Below are positions 11,001 to 22,842 of a DNA stretch of 64,000 nt, piece after piece (positions within the stretch are counted from its first letter, which is position 1; each line of letters starts with the position of its first letter). The notes under the pieces were generated by a model. It was not told the origin of the DNA. It searched no databases and worked only from the letters and a program-made list of their open reading frames with translations. The position numbers and the translations under genes were made by a program. This DNA is from Turnera subulata (Eukaryota > Streptophyta > Magnoliopsida > Malpighiales > Passifloraceae), in the NCBI GenBank assembly GCA_028386065.3, contig JAKUCV010006750.1:1-64000 (forward strand), in the 5' to 3' direction.

Positions 11001-12968
11001 TTACATTGTTATCAGAAGGAACTTTGCACAGCCACAGTTGTAGAGTCGGTAACTATTCCATGCTTGGAACTCTTCCAGCGTACAGTACTTCCTCCAAGAC
11101 AAAAACATATAACCTGACTGCGATCTAAAGTCATCCCTGTCGGTTTGGAAGCTAGCATCTGTGTAACCCTTTACAACAAGCTCATCAATGCTTCCGTAAA
11201 CCAGGAATGCATCCTTCGTCCTTCTCAAGTACTTAAGGATGTTCTTAACCGCTATCCAGTGACTCTCACTGGGATCAGATTGGTATCTGCTTGTGACACT
11301 CAAAGCATAAGCGACATCCGGTCGAGTACATGGCATGGCATACATGATAGATCCTATTGCAGAAGCATAAGGAATCTTACTCATCCGCTCTCTCTCCTTA
11401 GATGTACTAGGACATTGATTCCTTGAGAGAGATTTGCCATGTGACAAGAGCAAGAATCGTTTCTTGGAATCTTGCATGCTAAACCTCTTTAGCACCTCGT
11501 CAATATACGCACTTTGAATTAGCCCGAGAAGCGTTTTGGATCTATCTCTATAGATCTTTATGCCTAACACATAGGCTGCTTCTCCTAAGTCCTTCATTGA
11601 GAAATTCTTCCCTAACCAAGCCTTTACAGACTGTAGTGTCGGAATGTCATTCCCAATGAGTAGGATGTCGTCAACATACAACAACCAGAAAACAATAATG
11701 CTCCCACTAACCTTCTTGTAAACACATGGTTCATCTTCGTTCTTAATGAAACCAAACTCTTTGAACACTTCATTAAAACGAAGATTCCAACTCCTAGAAG
11801 CTTGCTTCAATCCATAAATGGATCTCTGCAACTTGCATACCATATTGGAATTCTTTGGATCGATAAAACCTTCAAGTTGTGTCATGTACACATCCTCTAA
11901 AAGATTTCCGTTAAGGAAAGCGGTTTTGACATCCATTTGCCATATCTCAAAGTCATAGTATGCCGCTATAGCCAATAGAATCCAGATGGATTTAACCATG
12001 GCAACTGGTGAGAAAGTTTTATCATAGTCAATACTATGAACTCGCTTGAAACCTTTCGCCACCAATCGCCCTTTATAGGTAATCACATTACCATCCATGT
12101 CGGTCTTTTTCTTAAAGACCCAGTTGCACCCTATGGGTTTTACCCCTTCAGGTGGATCAACCAAGGTCCATACCTTGTTTTGATACATGGATTCCATTTC
12201 CGAATTCATGGCTTCTAGCCACTTCTTAGAGTCCGGACCCGTAATGGCCTGCGGATTGGAAGTGGGCTCATCCTCATCTATGAGCATCATGTCCCCAGTA
12301 TGAGTCATGAGAAATCCATATCTCTCACGCTCGTACCGAGTCCTACCCGATCTATGCGGTCCATGTGTTACAGGCACAGGATTCTCATCCACAACATCTT
12401 GTGGCTCTTGTCCTTGTTCCATCTCAGCCTCAATGTCTGGAACTTCTTCGAGTTCTATTTTCCTCCCACTGATTCTTCTAGAAATAAATTCTCTTTCTAG
12501 AAAAATAGCAGTCCGAGCAACAAACACTTTGTTCTCGATGGGATTGTAGAAATAATACCCTTTAGTTTCCTTAGGGTATCCTACAAAGAGGCACTTGTCG
12601 GATTTAGGGCCGAGTTTATCTAATGCTTCACGTCTCACGTAATCCTCACAACCCCAAATTCTCATAAAAGACAAATTGGGATGCCTCCCAGTCCATATCT
12701 CATATGGTGTCTTTTCAACGGATTTAGATGGAACACGGTTAAGTGTAAATGCAGCACTCAATAATGCATGCCCCCAAAATGAAGAAGGAAGGTCAGCTTG
12801 AATCATCATTGAACGAACCATGTCTAGAAAGGTTCTATTCCTCCTTTCGGATACACCATTCCATTGAGGCGTACCCGGTGGAGTGAGTTGTGATATTATA
12901 CCACACTCCTTCAGATGATCAAGAAATTCTCGGCCTAAGTATTCACCTCCTCGATCTGATCGAAGCAT
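11001..12968 (-). pseudogene. Element 2 pol: integrase core, reverse transcriptase, RNase H
   Basis: A 655-codon open frame starts inside integrase (LRSDRGGEYL, then the Glu of NGVSERRNRT) and continues through the integrase C-terminus (WGCEDYVRREALDKL). RT follows with the NWVFKKK, GRLVAKGF, QMDVKTAFLNG, IYGLKQASRSWN and catalytic YVDDILLIG motifs, then the connection region and RNase H (GYTDASFQTD, SGYMF). After SGYMF the frame runs into a wrong phase (the normal ending with the active-site Glu is lost), so RNase H is damaged. RT itself looks complete. The protein would copy the element RNA and insert the cDNA. Upstream parts of the polyprotein are in other frames. Confidence 0.9.
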
Positions 12969-13528
12969 TTAAATGCTCTTGCCGAGTTGATTCTGTACTT
13001 CGTTCTTGAATTCTTTGAACTTTTCAAAGGATTCTGACTTGTTCTCATTAGATACACATAGCCATATCTACTGAAATCGTCAGTAAATGTAATGAAGTAT
13101 TGAAATCCATCTCTAGCTTGTGTCGACATATGTCAGCATACATCACTATGTATAAGACCTAACAAGTCTGAAGCTCTTTCACCTTTACCAGTAAAAGGAG
13201 CCTTCGTCATCTTGCCTAACAAACATGACTCACATGTCTCAAATGATTCAAAATCAAATGAGTCTAAAAGTCCATCTTTATGGAGTTTAGATATACAAGT
13301 CTCGTTTATATGGCCCAATCGACAATGCCAAAGATAGGTTTCATTAGAATCGTTCATTCTAACCTTCTTCGTATTAACGTTATAGATTGCGGTTTCTAGG
13401 TTAAGAACATACAAACCATTGCTTAAGTACGCACCACCATAATAAACATCATTGAAATAAATAGAACAACAATTGTCCTTTATTACAAATGAAAAACCTT
13501 TCTTGTCAAGACAAGACACAGAAATCAA
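12935..13528 (-). pseudogene. Element 2 pol: GAG-pre-integrase and integrase N-terminus (frameshifted)
   Basis: The frame from 13528 to 13133 contains the GAG-pre-integrase region (LWHCRLGHIN and CESCLLGKMTKAPF, the HHCC zinc-binding set) and ends in a stop at LIHSDVC. The following integrase start (MSTQARDGFQYFITFTDDFSRYGYVYLM, first catalytic Asp in FTDDFSRYGY) is in the same register after the stop. It then shifts frame near 12970 into the next ORF. At least one stop and one frameshift therefore separate protease from RT. Confidence 0.85.
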
Positions 13529-14639
13529 ATTCCTGCTTATGGTCGGTACATAATAACAATTTGTTCAGTTCTAAAACCAAACCACTCGGTAAGGTAAGAT
13601 AGTAAGTTCTTACGGCTAATGCAGCAACTCTTGCTCTATTTCCCACGCGCAGGTCTTTCTCACCCTTTGCCATTCTCCTACTCTTTCTCAGTTCCTGCAC
13701 ATTTACACAAATGTGAGAACCACATCCGGTATCTAATACCCATGATGCAGAGATAGAGATATTAGCTTCTATAACGAAGATACCTGAAGTGGAAGTCTTA
13801 CTTCCCTTGTGCTTCTTCACCTCTTCAAGGTAAACAGGGCAGTTGCACTTCCAATGGCCCGGTTTATTGCAATGGAAACAATGTCCTTCCTTTGCAATAC
13901 CACCCTTGGGTTTCAGCACATGATCACAAGAAGATGCACATGCACCAAACTTTTTGGCATATTTCTTCTTCTTGTTAAACTTTGCTTTACCCTTTCCTTT
14001 GCCTTTTCTAATCATCATAATGTTGGATTTGTTTGCCCTCATTTGTTGCTCAACTGTTCCCAACATGTTAAGCAACTCAGACAATGATTTGTCAAGATGA
14101 TTCATATTGAAGTTCATGACAAATTGGCTGTAACTATCCGGCAACGATTGCAGGACTAGATCAACAGCCAAATCCTTCTGCAAAGGAAAACCAAAACCCT
14201 CAAGGCTCTCAATGTATCCAATTATTTTGAGCACATGAGGTCTCATAGGTGATGACTCAACCATCTTGCATTGGAACAATGCCTTAGAGGTCTCATACCT
14301 CTCATGCCTAGCTTGCTCTTCAAAAAGCATTTTCAAATGTTTGATCATATCGAATGCACCCAAGTTCTCATGTTGCTTCTGAAGCTCAGAGTCCATGTTA
14401 ACAAGCATAAGGCATGCTGCATCTAATGCTTCATCAAGGTGCTTCTTGTAAGCATCCCTTTCTGCCCTTGGAGCACTAGGCGCCGGTTCATCCGGAACAG
14501 GCCCTTCGAGGACATACAACTTCTTTTCTTGTTTGAGGACTATCCTCAAGTTGCAATACCATTTTAGGAAGTTATTCCCATTCAACTTTTCCTTCTCAAG
14601 AACAGATCGCAGTGACATTGTGCTAGTGTTTTGTGCCAT
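13506..14639 (-). CDS. Element 2 gag and protease (first part of the broken polyprotein)
   Basis: The ORF is 377 codons, with the ATG at 14639 about 1.4 kb downstream of the 5' LTR. The first roughly 215 residues are the copia Gag core (LNGNNFLKWYCNLRIVL near residue 18, then LQSLPDSYSQFVMNFNMN near 165). A lysine-rich stretch and one zinc knuckle (CFHCNKPGHWKCNC, about residues 255-268) follow. Next comes the aspartic protease motif WVLDTGCGSHIC (about 302-313), whose catalytic Asp is intact. The frame drifts after the protease flap region, around 13540-13570, so the C-terminal residues are not native. Gag forms the particle and packages RNA, and the protease cleaves the polyprotein. Confidence 0.85.
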   Translation of the reverse strand: MAQNTSTMSLRSVLEKEKLNGNNFLKWYCNLRIVLKQEKKLYVLEGPVPDEPAPSAPRAERDAYKKHLDEALDAACLMLVNMDSELQKQHENLGAFDMIKHLKMLFEEQARHERYETSKALFQCKMVESSPMRPHVLKIIGYIESLEGFGFPLQKDLAVDLVLQSLPDSYSQFVMNFNMNHLDKSLSELLNMLGTVEQQMRANKSNIMMIRKGKGKGKAKFNKKKKYAKKFGACASSCDHVLKPKGGIAKEGHCFHCNKPGHWKCNCPVYLEEVKKHKGSKTSTSGIFVIEANISISASWVLDTGCGSHICVNVQELRKSRRMAKGEKDLRVGNRARVAALAVRTYYLTLPSGLVLELNKLLLCTDHKQEFDFCVLS

Positions 14640-16060
14640 GGAAATTCTACAACATTGATCAACTCACACAAATAAGAGTCATGCATACAAAATCATTTAA
14701 CAAGGAATTCTATTAAATGATGCTCCTACTATATAAATAAAGACAATCATATAAGTAGACCAAGATCCATATTTCACTACTAGATAAGTCAGCTTTGGCT
14801 GATCGCTTACTTCATAGTTATTTAGGTAGACAACTCTTGTCAATTACATCTCATGTAACTCTTGGATAGTTGAGTGAACAACACTTGTTCTTGTCTATCT
14901 CGTAGACTTAGCTCAACTCCTTGCCTCTAAGTCCTTAATCCTATTAAGATGACCTAGTTAAGTTCAACACCATAATAAACAGTTCCGATATTACAATTAT
15001 CGCGTCGCACCTTGCTAGGATAAACATTGGCACCTTGCTTTGGCAAAACCTTCCAAGTGTTGATCTAAGCAATGATGAGTGCTTATCATGGAAAGCAACA
15101 CAAGAGGAACTTAATATTTTTCATCAACATATCATTCCAATACATTACATGCATGTTCTTGATGAATCATATATTGATGCTTGTAAATTTGGAAACCAAA
15201 ATTACAAGTGAACATCGATGTCTAACAGTGAACATCGATATTGTGAGAATCTGATTCTCGCCAACCACTTGGCCGAGGCTCAAGAACATCGATGTTCAAC
15301 ACTTCAACATCGATGTTTTGAGTAACTTGAACTCCAAACTATTTGGCAATAGCTCAATAACATCGATGTTCAACTTTTTAACATCGATGTTTTGAGAATT
15401 CCGAAAGTTCAAAATTTTGGCAGTAGCATTTTAACGTCGATGTTGGAACTTTAAACATCGATGTTTGAACTTCTGGAACTCAAGAATATCGATGTTGGAA
15501 TCTTGAACATCGATGTTATGAGAGTTCTGGAACTTCAAACCAATTCGGCCGAGCTCAAATAACATCAATGTTTAACTCTTAAACATCGATGTTTTTGAGA
15601 GTTTTGCATGAGAACATCGATGTTGGTCACACAACATCGATGTTGTGAACGTTCGGCCGAGGCTAAACTTCATCAGAACATCGATGTTGGTCACACAACA
15701 TCGATGTTGTGAAGGTTCGGCCAAGGCTAAACTTCATGCTAACATCGATGTTGGTCTCACCAACATCGATGTTATGGCCTAGCTGTACTAGAACGACAAT
15801 CGTTCTACACACAAACCAACACTCGATTTTTCCTAGTCGAACTCTTCGACTTACTGCCATGAACATCTTGATTGATATCTCATACCAATCAAGTGCTTGT
15901 TATCAAAACATTTTTAACAAAAACACAACATCAACATGTACAAAAATCATTTAGCATATCACATATACAAAATGAATTCCAGTATATCACATATACTAGC
16001 ATGTTCATACTATATCACATATAACATATGAACACATAATTCAGTTTAGCGTTTCACAAG
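14640..16060 (-). other. Untranslated leader of element 2
   Basis: About 1.4 kb between PBS and gag has no conserved ORF. Its middle is the palindrome array at 15211-15773. The part next to gag (14640-15190) and the part next to the PBS (15780-16060) show no structure that I recognise. Such a long leader is unusual for copia elements. Confidence 0.7.
15211..15773. repeat. Array of 18 AACATCGATGTT palindromes in nine phased pairs (element 2 leader)
   Basis: Sites start at 15211/15231, 15285/15306, 15359/15380, 15433/15454, 15485/15506, 15561/15582, 15613/15633, 15677/15697 and 15741/15762. Partners are 20 or 21 bp apart. First sites of successive pairs are 74, 74, 74, 52, 76, 52, 64 and 64 bp apart. 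A few sites have one changed base (for example AACGTCGATGTT, AATATCGATGTT). Linkers repeat a GGCCGAGGCTCAA or GGCAATAGCTCAA word before the pair. The last three pairs form 64-bp tandem repeats. Confidence 0.95.
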
Positions 16061-16075
16061 AGGCTCCGCTACCAC
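16061..16075 (-). other. Primer-binding site of element 2
   Basis: The minus strand reads GTGGTAGCGGAGCCTC directly after the LTR end, which is TGGTAGCGGAGCC as in the element at 60765. It is an initiator-tRNA-Met type site. Confidence 0.75.
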
Positions 16076-17633
16076 TGTAAGTAACCGGGTCATGCAACTT
16101 GACAATCAAATGTAACTAATGCGCAGCAGAAATCCCGGTACTCATGGAGGATCCATGTGAAACAGAGTAAACCGAGTTATAGAAAAACTTACCTGGTTCG
16201 GTTGAGGTCTTTCACTCAACTGATGATCCGAATCAGAAAGAGCTGGACAGCAATTCCGCCCCTCTACGGTATCAACACGAACCGTGATAACTAGTTGGAA
16301 TCATCACACGAATACCAACCCGAGCACCCCCGAACTGATGTGCTAGCAGCAGGTTTTCGGAAGCTAGAGTTTGTGGTATTTTCTTCTTTCTCAAAGAAGG
16401 TGTGTAGTCTGAAAACTCAAGAACACTCAAGACTCTCTCAAGCTCTATCCTCTAAAAATTTTTCAGATTCCAAGTGAAGAAGACCAAAGCATAATCAGAT
16501 TATGCTTAGTCTAATCCCACTCACAAAAGCAAGGGACAAAGTGGCCAACACCTTTGGCCAACATGATTAGCTTTCAGCTAATTATGTCTCCACTAACTCT
16601 TTGTGGGATTACACATCACATGACACTAATTATGGTTCAATAAGTCAGACAATTAGTGAACCAAACCAGCCCAAAACGACCCTGGTCCAACCACGGTCCG
16701 ACCACGTTCCAACCATGGTCCAACCACAAGCTCAAATACCTGGTTCAACCACGGTCCAACCATGGTTCAACCACCAGCTCGAATCAACGGCTCTAAGTGT
16801 GTGACCCTGTACGCACTTGTAACGTCCGACAATAATTGTAAACTCATTTACAATTATAAGCAAAGAGCGGCGTCTAGCAACACATCATTGCTACCCGAAC
16901 GGGACAAGATCAGTACTGATTCATATGCCTCGCAAACATGTCATCGTCCCTTCGTCCCATTATCAAGATTAAACACGAGATATGGAATATGTCAATCTCG
17001 CATATGTTCAATATCGGTTTCTTGTTCCTCGAGTTAACCGCGTAAAACGGATACCTATGATATCACCATATCATAATCCGAGCATGGCCATGCATTTACG
17101 GTTCAACTCTATCAAGAAACCATCCGATAATATACCCGTTATACGGGTTGGATGAATCCCCTCTAGATCATACAAAACCCACTACACATTTATCATATAC
17201 CCAATGATTACACTAAGGTCTACTCATTTACGAAATAGCCAAGAGTAATATCAAAGTATATGACTCATATGTTGGGAACCTTGATGATCTCAGGTCTAAG
17301 GACAATACATATAAGAACCGCTATCGACAAACATATAACATTCCATGTAGCGTTCTTAAGTGGGTCGGTCCAGTCCACAAGTTCTCTAACTTGTACCCGT
17401 ATGTAGAATTCATATCACATATAAATTCTCAATATACGCTAGTCTTAATTTATTATTACAACCCATCCATAATAATAATCGACTAGGGACATTTAAGAAT
17501 ACGAAATATTCTAGGGTTATAAATATGTGCAAGCGTTTATCTCATAAATGATATTTATTAGAATAACCTTAATGTGTATACATGACTACAAACAATCATC
17601 CATTGATTGGCTTTTGGGCATATTACACTAACA
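16076..17633 (-). repeat. 5' LTR of element 2
   Basis: It pairs with 9348-10897 and has the same termini (TGTTAG...CTTACA on the minus strand). It contains an 11-bp periodic block at 16686-16727 (TCCAACCACGG, TCCGACCACGT, TCCAACCATGG, TCCAACCAC) and a second block at 16742-16775. The 3' LTR lacks part of the first block. Confidence 0.9.
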
Positions 17634-18330
17634 GGAAATATGTCATCTCCCCATGGTCTATCATCTCAAAGACACTGGTCATTTCAACTTTGAATTTTTT
17701 GACCAATTTTGAATCATTTCTTGTCATTAACAAATCATCAACATATAATGAAATAATAAGCAACTCAGAACCAGCATGTTGTATGTATAGAGTGGATTCA
17801 CACAAACTTTTCTTGAAACCAAGTCTCAATAAGTGTTCATCAATTCTGGAATATCAGTTTCTTAGTGCCTGTTCCAAACCATAGAGTGCGTTCTTTACTA
17901 AATACACTGTCTTCATGTCCTTTCACAAGAAAACCTTCTGGTTGCTCTACAATATCTCTTCTTGCAGAAAGCCATTTAAAAATGCTGACTTAACATCAAG
18001 CTAAAAAATTTTCCAATTTTTCTATGATGCAACAGTTAAGAGCACCCGGATGGTATCAAGCCTTGCCATTGGTGCAAAAATTTCAGAATAATCAACACCA
18101 TAAGCCTGTGCATAACCATTTGCAGCAGGCCTTGCTTTGTGTTTATTCATAGAACCATCAGCATTGAAATTGATCTAAAAACCCATTTAACTCCAGTAAT
18201 AGCTTTGTGTGTAGACCTTTCCACCACTTTTCATGTCTGATTTTTTTTTTCAATCATTTTCATCTCCTCCTTCATTACATCTATCCACTGTGGAGCTACT
18301 GCAACCTCTTTGTAATTAGGAGGTTCACAA
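17634..18330 (-). pseudogene. Older copia element: reverse transcriptase remnant (right part)
   Basis: The minus strand shows decayed RT: KKFKVEMTSVFEMIDHGEMTYFL next to the insertion point, SLYVDDLLM in the 17829-17623 frame (catalytic YVDD), and upstream pieces in other frames. The frame is cut at 17634 by element 2 and resumes at 9347. Several stops and frameshifts make it non-functional. Confidence 0.75.
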
Positions 18331-18422
18331 AAAGCAATATTACACCTTTAATGAATATCAGATAGCAACTTGGTTCCTCTCACAAGAGGGTCATCAATAT
18401 TAGCCTCCAAAAACTCAATTTT

Positions 18423-19669
18423 TTATGGCATATGTAACTTTTCAACAACTTTTGATAGCTGCATGTCATCACCAATATTCCAATCCCAATCCTCATTTTC
18501 AAAGAAAACAACATCTCTGCTCACAACAATTTTCTTAGAATGTGACTGAAATATTCGATAAGCTTTATTGACATCATTATAACCAACAAAAAAGCCAAGC
18601 TCTGATTTTTTATTAAGTTTATCTCTTTTTGCAGTTGGTACATACACATGACGTAAAATTTTGAGAATTTTCAGGGAAGGCTTAAAACCATACCATACTT
18701 CGTATGGTGTAGCCTGGTCAAGTGCCCTGGTAGGAAGTCTATTTAACAAGAAAATTGCAGAATTTGCTGCTTCAGCCCAAAATTCCTTTGGCAATTTTTT
18801 ATCATGAAGAAGACATCTGATCATCTCCATAATTGTCCTGTTTTTTCTTTCACTCACACCATTTTGTTGTGGTGTATATAGTGCAGTGAGTTGATATTGA
18901 ATTCCTGCTTCATCACAAAAGAAATTGACCAAAATTATACTCAGTACCATTATCCGGCCTCAACATCTTGGATTTATAGCCATTTTGATTTTCTATCCAT
19001 ACCTTGAATTTCCAAAATGCACAAGGAACCTCAAACTTGGACATCAAAAAATAAATCCAACAAAAATTTTTAAAATAATCAATAAAAATGATTTAATATT
19101 TAATCCGATTCAAAGAGAGATTTTTTTAAGGCCCTGCAACATCAATATGTATTAGCTGCATTTTTTTTTGTAGCCATTTATGATAACTGAAAAAATGGCA
19201 ATCTGATTGGCTTTCCAAATTGGCACCCTTCGCAACATAACTGAGAGGCTTCAAAAAATGGCAAATTCGTTACAAAATTTTTCTTCAGCATAAAAGTGAG
19301 ACCCCATGTGATAAAAGTGAGAGCCCCCTGTGATGAAAGTTTCCAAGAAGCCTATGTCATAATTCAGCATTATTCATAAATGCCGAAACTACAACCTATT
19401 TTTCATTATCGTCTTGTGTCTCTAAGGTCTCCAAAAAAAATTTTTCCTTTCTTTCCCACTTTTAGTACATCCTGACCATCAACATCTTTGATGACACACA
19501 TCTTCTCTTTGAAAGATACCTGACATCTCTTCTCAAGCAACTGTCCAACACTCAATAAATTTTGGTCATTCTCAGGTACAAAGAAAGCATCAAAAATGAT
19601 TTGAACTCCTGAATCACATCTAATAGCAACTGTTGTTTTCCTTTGACAGAAATAAATTAGCCATTGCAA
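18423..19669 (-). pseudogene. Older copia element: protease end, GAG-pre-integrase and integrase remnant
   Basis: The frame 18950-18423 has the integrase C-terminal half (YTPQQNGVSERKNRTIMEMIR with the catalytic Glu, KLPKEFWAEA, TPYEVWYGFKPSL, FFVGYNDVNKAYRIF). The frame 19669-19406 has the protease-side and GAG-pre-integrase segment (FVPENDQNLLSVGQLLEKRCQVSF). The integrase stretch between them (18950-19400) is frameshifted. Confidence 0.75.
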
Positions 19670-19866
19670 ATTTTTACTTTAGAATTGGCAAAATCATCAA
19701 GCTGTCTGAAAATTCTAGCATTATATGTCATATGATTTGTATAACCACTGTCAATTAACCAACTGCCACTAGAATAAATACCTGCATAGTAACTAACTAT
19801 AAAAAGTTGTTCCTCTTTTTCATTAGCAATATGTGCTTCATCATTTTGATGTTTCTTGGGCTTACA

Positions 19867-20650
19867 CTATTTGACAATGTATCCCGACTGATGATATTTC
19901 TTGCTTATATAATTTGGTCGCCACCAACATCTAGCCTCTGTATAGTTTGTTTTATTGCAGTACTGACATGGTACAACACTGTCACCACTAGAATTTCCAG
20001 AATTTTGCTTCTCAAAATTCTTTTGAAAAAAATTATTCTTCTTCTCCAGGTTGTCTTGGTTGTTGTACTGGCCTGGCAACAGAGGTAAGGCACCTTCAAC
20101 ATTTGTTTCTTACCTTAAAGTCCTTCTCTGCTCCTGTGCTTGTAAAGCATTCTTCAATTTTGAAAATGAAATAATTGTTATATCCTTTTCTCCTCCAATG
20201 TTGAAATCTTGGATTCATATTTCTCTGGCAATATCACCAGAATTTTTTCTACAATGTGTCTATCAAAAACATTTTCTCCCAACATTCTCACCTTATTGTA
20301 AATTTCTTCTAATCTATCAGCATACTCCGGGACAGTGTCTGTAGACTTCATCTACTGCATCTCAAATTCTCTTCGCAAATTCAGAATTTGCATCTTTTTG
20401 ATTCTCTCATCTCCTCGAAATTGATCCTGCAGAGCATCCCACAAGCCTTGGCAGAGCCCAATTTCATTATTTTGTTGAAGATCTTCACTGACAGTGCTTT
20501 ATATAAATATGATTTAGCCATGTTATCCCTTGTTTTCTTCTCTTTGTGGGTCTTGAGTTGTGCTACCGTGGGATTTGCTAGCAAACCATCTGCATTGAAT
20601 TTTATTTCTACTATTTCCCAAAGTTTATAGGCTTCAAAATGAGTCTGCAT
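19867..20650 (-). pseudogene. Older copia element: gag remnant
   Basis: The minus strand starts M-Q-T-H-F-E-A-Y-K-L-W-E-I-V, the common plant copia gag start (…YKLWEIV). A damaged middle follows, then a zinc-knuckle-like CQYCNKTNYTEARC near 19925-19980 in two shifted frames. The LTRs of this element were not identified, so it is probably truncated on the right near 20.7 kb. Confidence 0.65.
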
Positions 20651-22842
20651 TTTGATGACTCAACTATGATAATTTTCTCCAGTAAACAATGGTGGTAAAG
20701 AATGTTCTGTAGAGATTACAAGTCTAGTTTTTCACTCATTTTCAGGTCCCTTAAGAATTAAAGCTCTGCTACAAATCTGTTGTGTTGTATGAGCATAGAC
20801 AAAGATATGTATTGCTGAAATACCTCATGCATCTCATGCATTATTCATTGAATGCAACATACAGTACATATACTATTTGGTACTAAAACATAACAGCAGT
20901 TAAAATTGCTTTACAACTTCTTATCACATATATAACTAATGTTAACCACCAAATTAATATTTTTTTTTGGAAGCCACCAATTAATATTATCTGCATAATA
21001 ATTAGATAAAATAATATATATTAACTCCCCTAGTACGGTGCGGGGTTCGGGAACGAACCTAGCAAAAGTTAGTGGGCATGTCACACCTGGGGTGGTCGAT
21101 GAGTGCGGGCATTGTACGTCGGTGTTGGGATGAGTATGGACAAAGAGCGGCTTCTGGCAGGCTTCTAGACAGAAGGGCAGATGAATGAACAAAACTCACA
21201 CCTCAATATGAGAGATCCTGAGATTGTGTAGGGATGAGGCTGCACAGTTGGGCGATTTCATAATTATACAGGTACAGGATCGTATAATTATGACTAGCTC
21301 TAATAAAATGATTTTGATTTTATACAGGTATGGGACTGTACAATTGAGAATAGCTTAAACGGATTGATGGGTACTAACTATATCAACAAGGTGCAACTAC
21401 CTGTTTGGTGCTCATTCCATGAAAACTTCAAAGTTAAACGTGCTTTACCTGGAGCAATTCTGGGAAGGGTGACCTCCGGGGAAGTTTTCCCTAGAAACAT
21501 GCGAGTGAGGACAAAGCATGCTAAAAAGGTCCCGGGTTGGATTGTAGTGGCAGTCGTCAAGCCGAAACATGACAGTCTGCATCCCGAGAACAAATATACA
21601 AAACATAAATAACAATAAAAGGACCAAACTGCCTTCGAGTCCAGGGATGCCAAAACTCATGAAAACAAAAGCAGCCACTCTACAAGCTAATATTCGCTAA
21701 AGGTCCACCTACAAACTCAACTGATACATATTTTCTTATTATTGGCCTTCCTCTTGACTTTTTCGTCAATCAAGTAATGTCAAGCAATCCACAAGGATTG
21801 GCCACAAACAATTTTGTATGGCTTCCTAGTGCCATTGACAAGGTGAAGAACCAGTTTTCTTAAGTGGAATTTTCTTTTGATGAAAAGACAAGAATCCTAA
21901 TGGCCCAAATAAGTCCCACAAATTAAGACCAAAATCGTGAGATCCGATTTCCAAAAAGTGCCTACTATTTCCTATTTAAGTGGGGAATAACAAGACTACA
22001 GACTAAAATAGAAATAATGAGAATCAAGTTGAACCACTAAAGGAAGACCCAAATTATCAAATTTATCTTTCTTAAACTCATCATGCAAGTCTTCTTCTAA
22101 GAGAGGGTCATCTTCCTCCTCCTCAGCAGGGTTGGGTTTCCCTAGGAAGCCGAATTTCAACAATAGGCTGACGAGCCCCACAGAGTTACAACCACAGCCA
22201 CCGCCCTTATCAACTCTCCCAGAATTCCCTGGAAAAGGTTCGATGGACTTGGTCCGCTCTCTAAAAAGGGCGGACTTCCTCTTGTTGAATAGGGGGATGG
22301 AAGCGAACCACTTGGAGATCTACCCCTATAGGTGACGGCTGCTCCTCGAAGAAGAAAAAGAATCAAAGAAATGTGAATTCATATCAAATAATTCAAACTT
22401 AAGCAACTGTCAGCACTATTTACCTAAAGAAAAGGTTAAACGTTATGGTTCAAGTGCTTATGAACAAGCGCAATTCCACACAGCATCATCTAACTCCTCC
22501 ATTGTGAATGGCCTCTCAAGGTCGGTGGCCATTTGAGTATCCAGTTGAGGAAATTTGATGGAGCGAAGACAAGTCTGATGTGATTATTCCAAGAATATAA
22601 CCGAGCAAAATAGTCTCTAGTCTTTTTTTTTTCAATACTATAGGATCGAAACCAACTGATTATTGATCATAAGATGGCAATTTATGTTCTTGCAACCTCT
22701 ATTGCTTGCAGCTAAGTGGAAGAACTTTTAAGTACTCGACGCTAAGCCTGCACCATCTAATTCTTGCCTTCTACCTTCAAATTGCCTCGAGTTGCTTGGA
22801 TTTAGCTGCAAGTTCTTATTTCAGATCACAAACCCTTTTACA
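20651..22842. other. No recognised gene
   Basis: Short open segments occur on both strands (for example 21364-21612 plus, 22181-21996 minus with an acidic EEEEDDPLLEEDLHDEF stretch, and 22366-22157 minus), but none shows a known domain. A GC-richer block at 21030-21180 looks unlike its AT-rich flanks. This may be the flank of the old copia element plus the decayed 3' part of the LINE. Confidence 0.4.

Larger units (their letters stand above)
9348..17633 (-). mobile_element. Element 2: full-length Ty1/copia retrotransposon, nested in an older copia element
   Basis: LTRs at 9348-10897 (3' LTR) and 16076-17633 (5' LTR) are nearly identical apart from scattered substitutions and small indels. 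The 5-bp target duplication GGAAA is exact (9343-9347 and 17634-17638). PBS, leader, gag, protease, integrase, RT and RNase H lie in order on the minus strand. Frameshifts and a stop break pol. The leader carries the AACATCGATGTT array. Similar LTRs and a perfect target duplication suggest a fairly recent insertion. It is a copia element with an ordinary short gag, not a Sirevirus; I do not assign a finer lineage. Confidence 0.9.

Noticed and set aside
22157..22366. Plus and minus ORFs with Pro/Ser-rich translation
   Set aside because: The two strands shadow each other and neither has a recognisable domain.
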